Positions 5,390 to 5,998 of a stretch of DNA of 5,998 bases are shown here, in pieces. Position numbers and translations under genes: made by a program. Every line of letters starts with the position of its first letter. The stretch's first letter is position 1. Below the pieces are notes generated by a model, which was not told where the DNA came from, searched no databases, and worked only from the letters and a program-made list of their open reading frames with translations. The stretch comes from Burkholderiales bacterium. GTDB lineage: Bacteria; Pseudomonadota; Gammaproteobacteria; Burkholderiales; Casimicrobiaceae. The stretch covers positions 1 to 5,998 of the forward strand of contig JANXNO010000576.1 of assembly GCA_025354075.1 (NCBI GenBank), in the 5' to 3' direction.

Positions 5390-5998
5390 GAACAGCTGCA
5401 GTCGCGCCGGCGAATGCGCCAGCGCCGTCCATTTCGCGCGCCAATGCGGCCGCCTTGTTGTTACCGTACCTCGCGCAGCACAAAGCACGAATCGCCGTCG
5501 CACTGACCTGTTTGTTGCTGGCCAAAGTGGCCAACGTCAGCGTGCCGCTGGTGCTCAAGTGGGTAGTCGACCGCATGAGCGTTGAGAAGGCAATGCTGGC
5601 GGTGCCCATCGCGCTGTTAATCGCATACGGCCTGGCGCGGCTCTCGGTCACGTTATTTACCGAACTGCGTGAATTCATTTTTGCGCGCGTCACGCAACGC
5701 GCGGTACGAACGGTTGCCCTGCGCGTGTTTCGGCACCTGCACTCGCTGTCCCTGCGCTTTCACCTGAATCGCCAGACCGGCGGCATGACGCGCGACATCG
5801 AGCGCGGCTCGCGCGGCGTATCGTCCCTCGTCTCGTACACGCTGTACAGCATTCTCCCGACCCTGGTCGAGATCACGCTGGTGCTGGCCTGCCTCGTCAC
5901 CCACTACGACATCTGGTTCTCCGTCATCACGGCCGTCGCGCTGTTCCTGTACATTTCGTTCACCATCACCGTCACCAACTGGCGCACGCACTTCCGCC
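5386..5998 (+). CDS. Atm1/ABCB7-type ABC exporter, transmembrane part (cut by window edge)
   Basis: The visible 204 residues are the N-terminal transmembrane domain of a fused permease-ATPase half-transporter. Family members are usually about 600 residues, so the rest of the membrane domain and the nucleotide-binding domain lie beyond the window. Helices are seen at about 35-60, 71-92, 151-172 and 175-197. The conserved loop RHLHSLSLRFHLNRQTGGMTRDIERG (split: LRFHLNRQTGGMTRDIERG at 123-141) is the signature of Atm1, ABCB6/ABCB7 and HMT proteins, as is THYDIWFSV followed by TVTNWRTHFR. Characterised Atm1-type proteins export glutathione conjugates or glutathione-linked metal or sulfur species, and such a substrate is inferred here. 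The start is GTG at 5386, overlapping the regulator's TGA as GTGA. The next Met in frame lies at residue 64, past the first helix, so it is unlikely to be the start. Translation is probably coupled to the response regulator gene. Confidence 0.88.
   Translation, partial: MRTAAVAPANAPAPSISRANAAALLLPYLAQHKARIAVALTCLLLAKVANVSVPLVLKWVVDRMSVEKAMLAVPIALLIAYGLARLSVTLFTELREFIFARVTQRAVRTVALRVFRHLHSLSLRFHLNRQTGGMTRDIERGSRGVSSLVSYTLYSILPTLVEITLVLACLVTHYDIWFSVITAVALFLYISFTITVTNWRTHFR

Noticed and set aside
4991..5503. Minus-strand open frame of 170 codons spanning the regulator-exporter junction
   Set aside because: It is antisense to the receiver domain and the exporter start, both strongly supported on the plus strand.

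Overview
The window is GC-rich chromosomal DNA from a Gram-negative bacterium. Several features point to a betaproteobacterium, probably Burkholderiales-like. The genes for the YbhP-type phosphatase/nuclease and ClsB-type cardiolipin synthase are linked. An Atm1-type ABC exporter is present. The response regulator has an N-terminal region that resembles, from memory, an uncharacterised class common in that group. The lineage call is an inference, not a proof. No rRNA, tRNA, CRISPR array, insertion sequence or phage gene is visible.

Layout: the left end (1-1081, minus strand) holds the first 360 codons of an MFS exporter of the EntS-like type, cut by the window edge. A 181-base divergent intergenic region (1082-1262) follows, with an AT-rich island and a perfect 6-bp inverted repeat. 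Everything to the right is on the plus strand and tightly packed: a ybhP-like gene (1263-2024), a clsB-like gene that overlaps it by 4 bp (2021-3175), a second clsB-like paralog 37 bp downstream (3213-4376), a two-part response regulator (4397-5389), and the 5' part of an Atm1-type ABC exporter gene that overlaps the regulator by 4 bp (5386 to the edge).

Functionally, ybhP plus two ClsB-like enzymes form a phospholipid-remodelling module. The two ClsB-like proteins have complete, equally placed HKD catalytic motifs and are clearly tandem duplicates that have since diverged. The response regulator and the ABC exporter form a second translationally coupled pair. A TATAAT hexamer sits just upstream of the regulator's ATG, and a weaker TGATAAATT lies at a similar distance before the second clsB-like ATG. 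Neither start has a Shine-Dalgarno sequence, so both may give leaderless or near-leaderless transcripts.

Nothing here is a clearly undescribed system. The points most worth following are the clsB duplication inside a ybhP operon, the unassigned N-terminal domain of the response regulator, and its coupling to the Atm1-type exporter.
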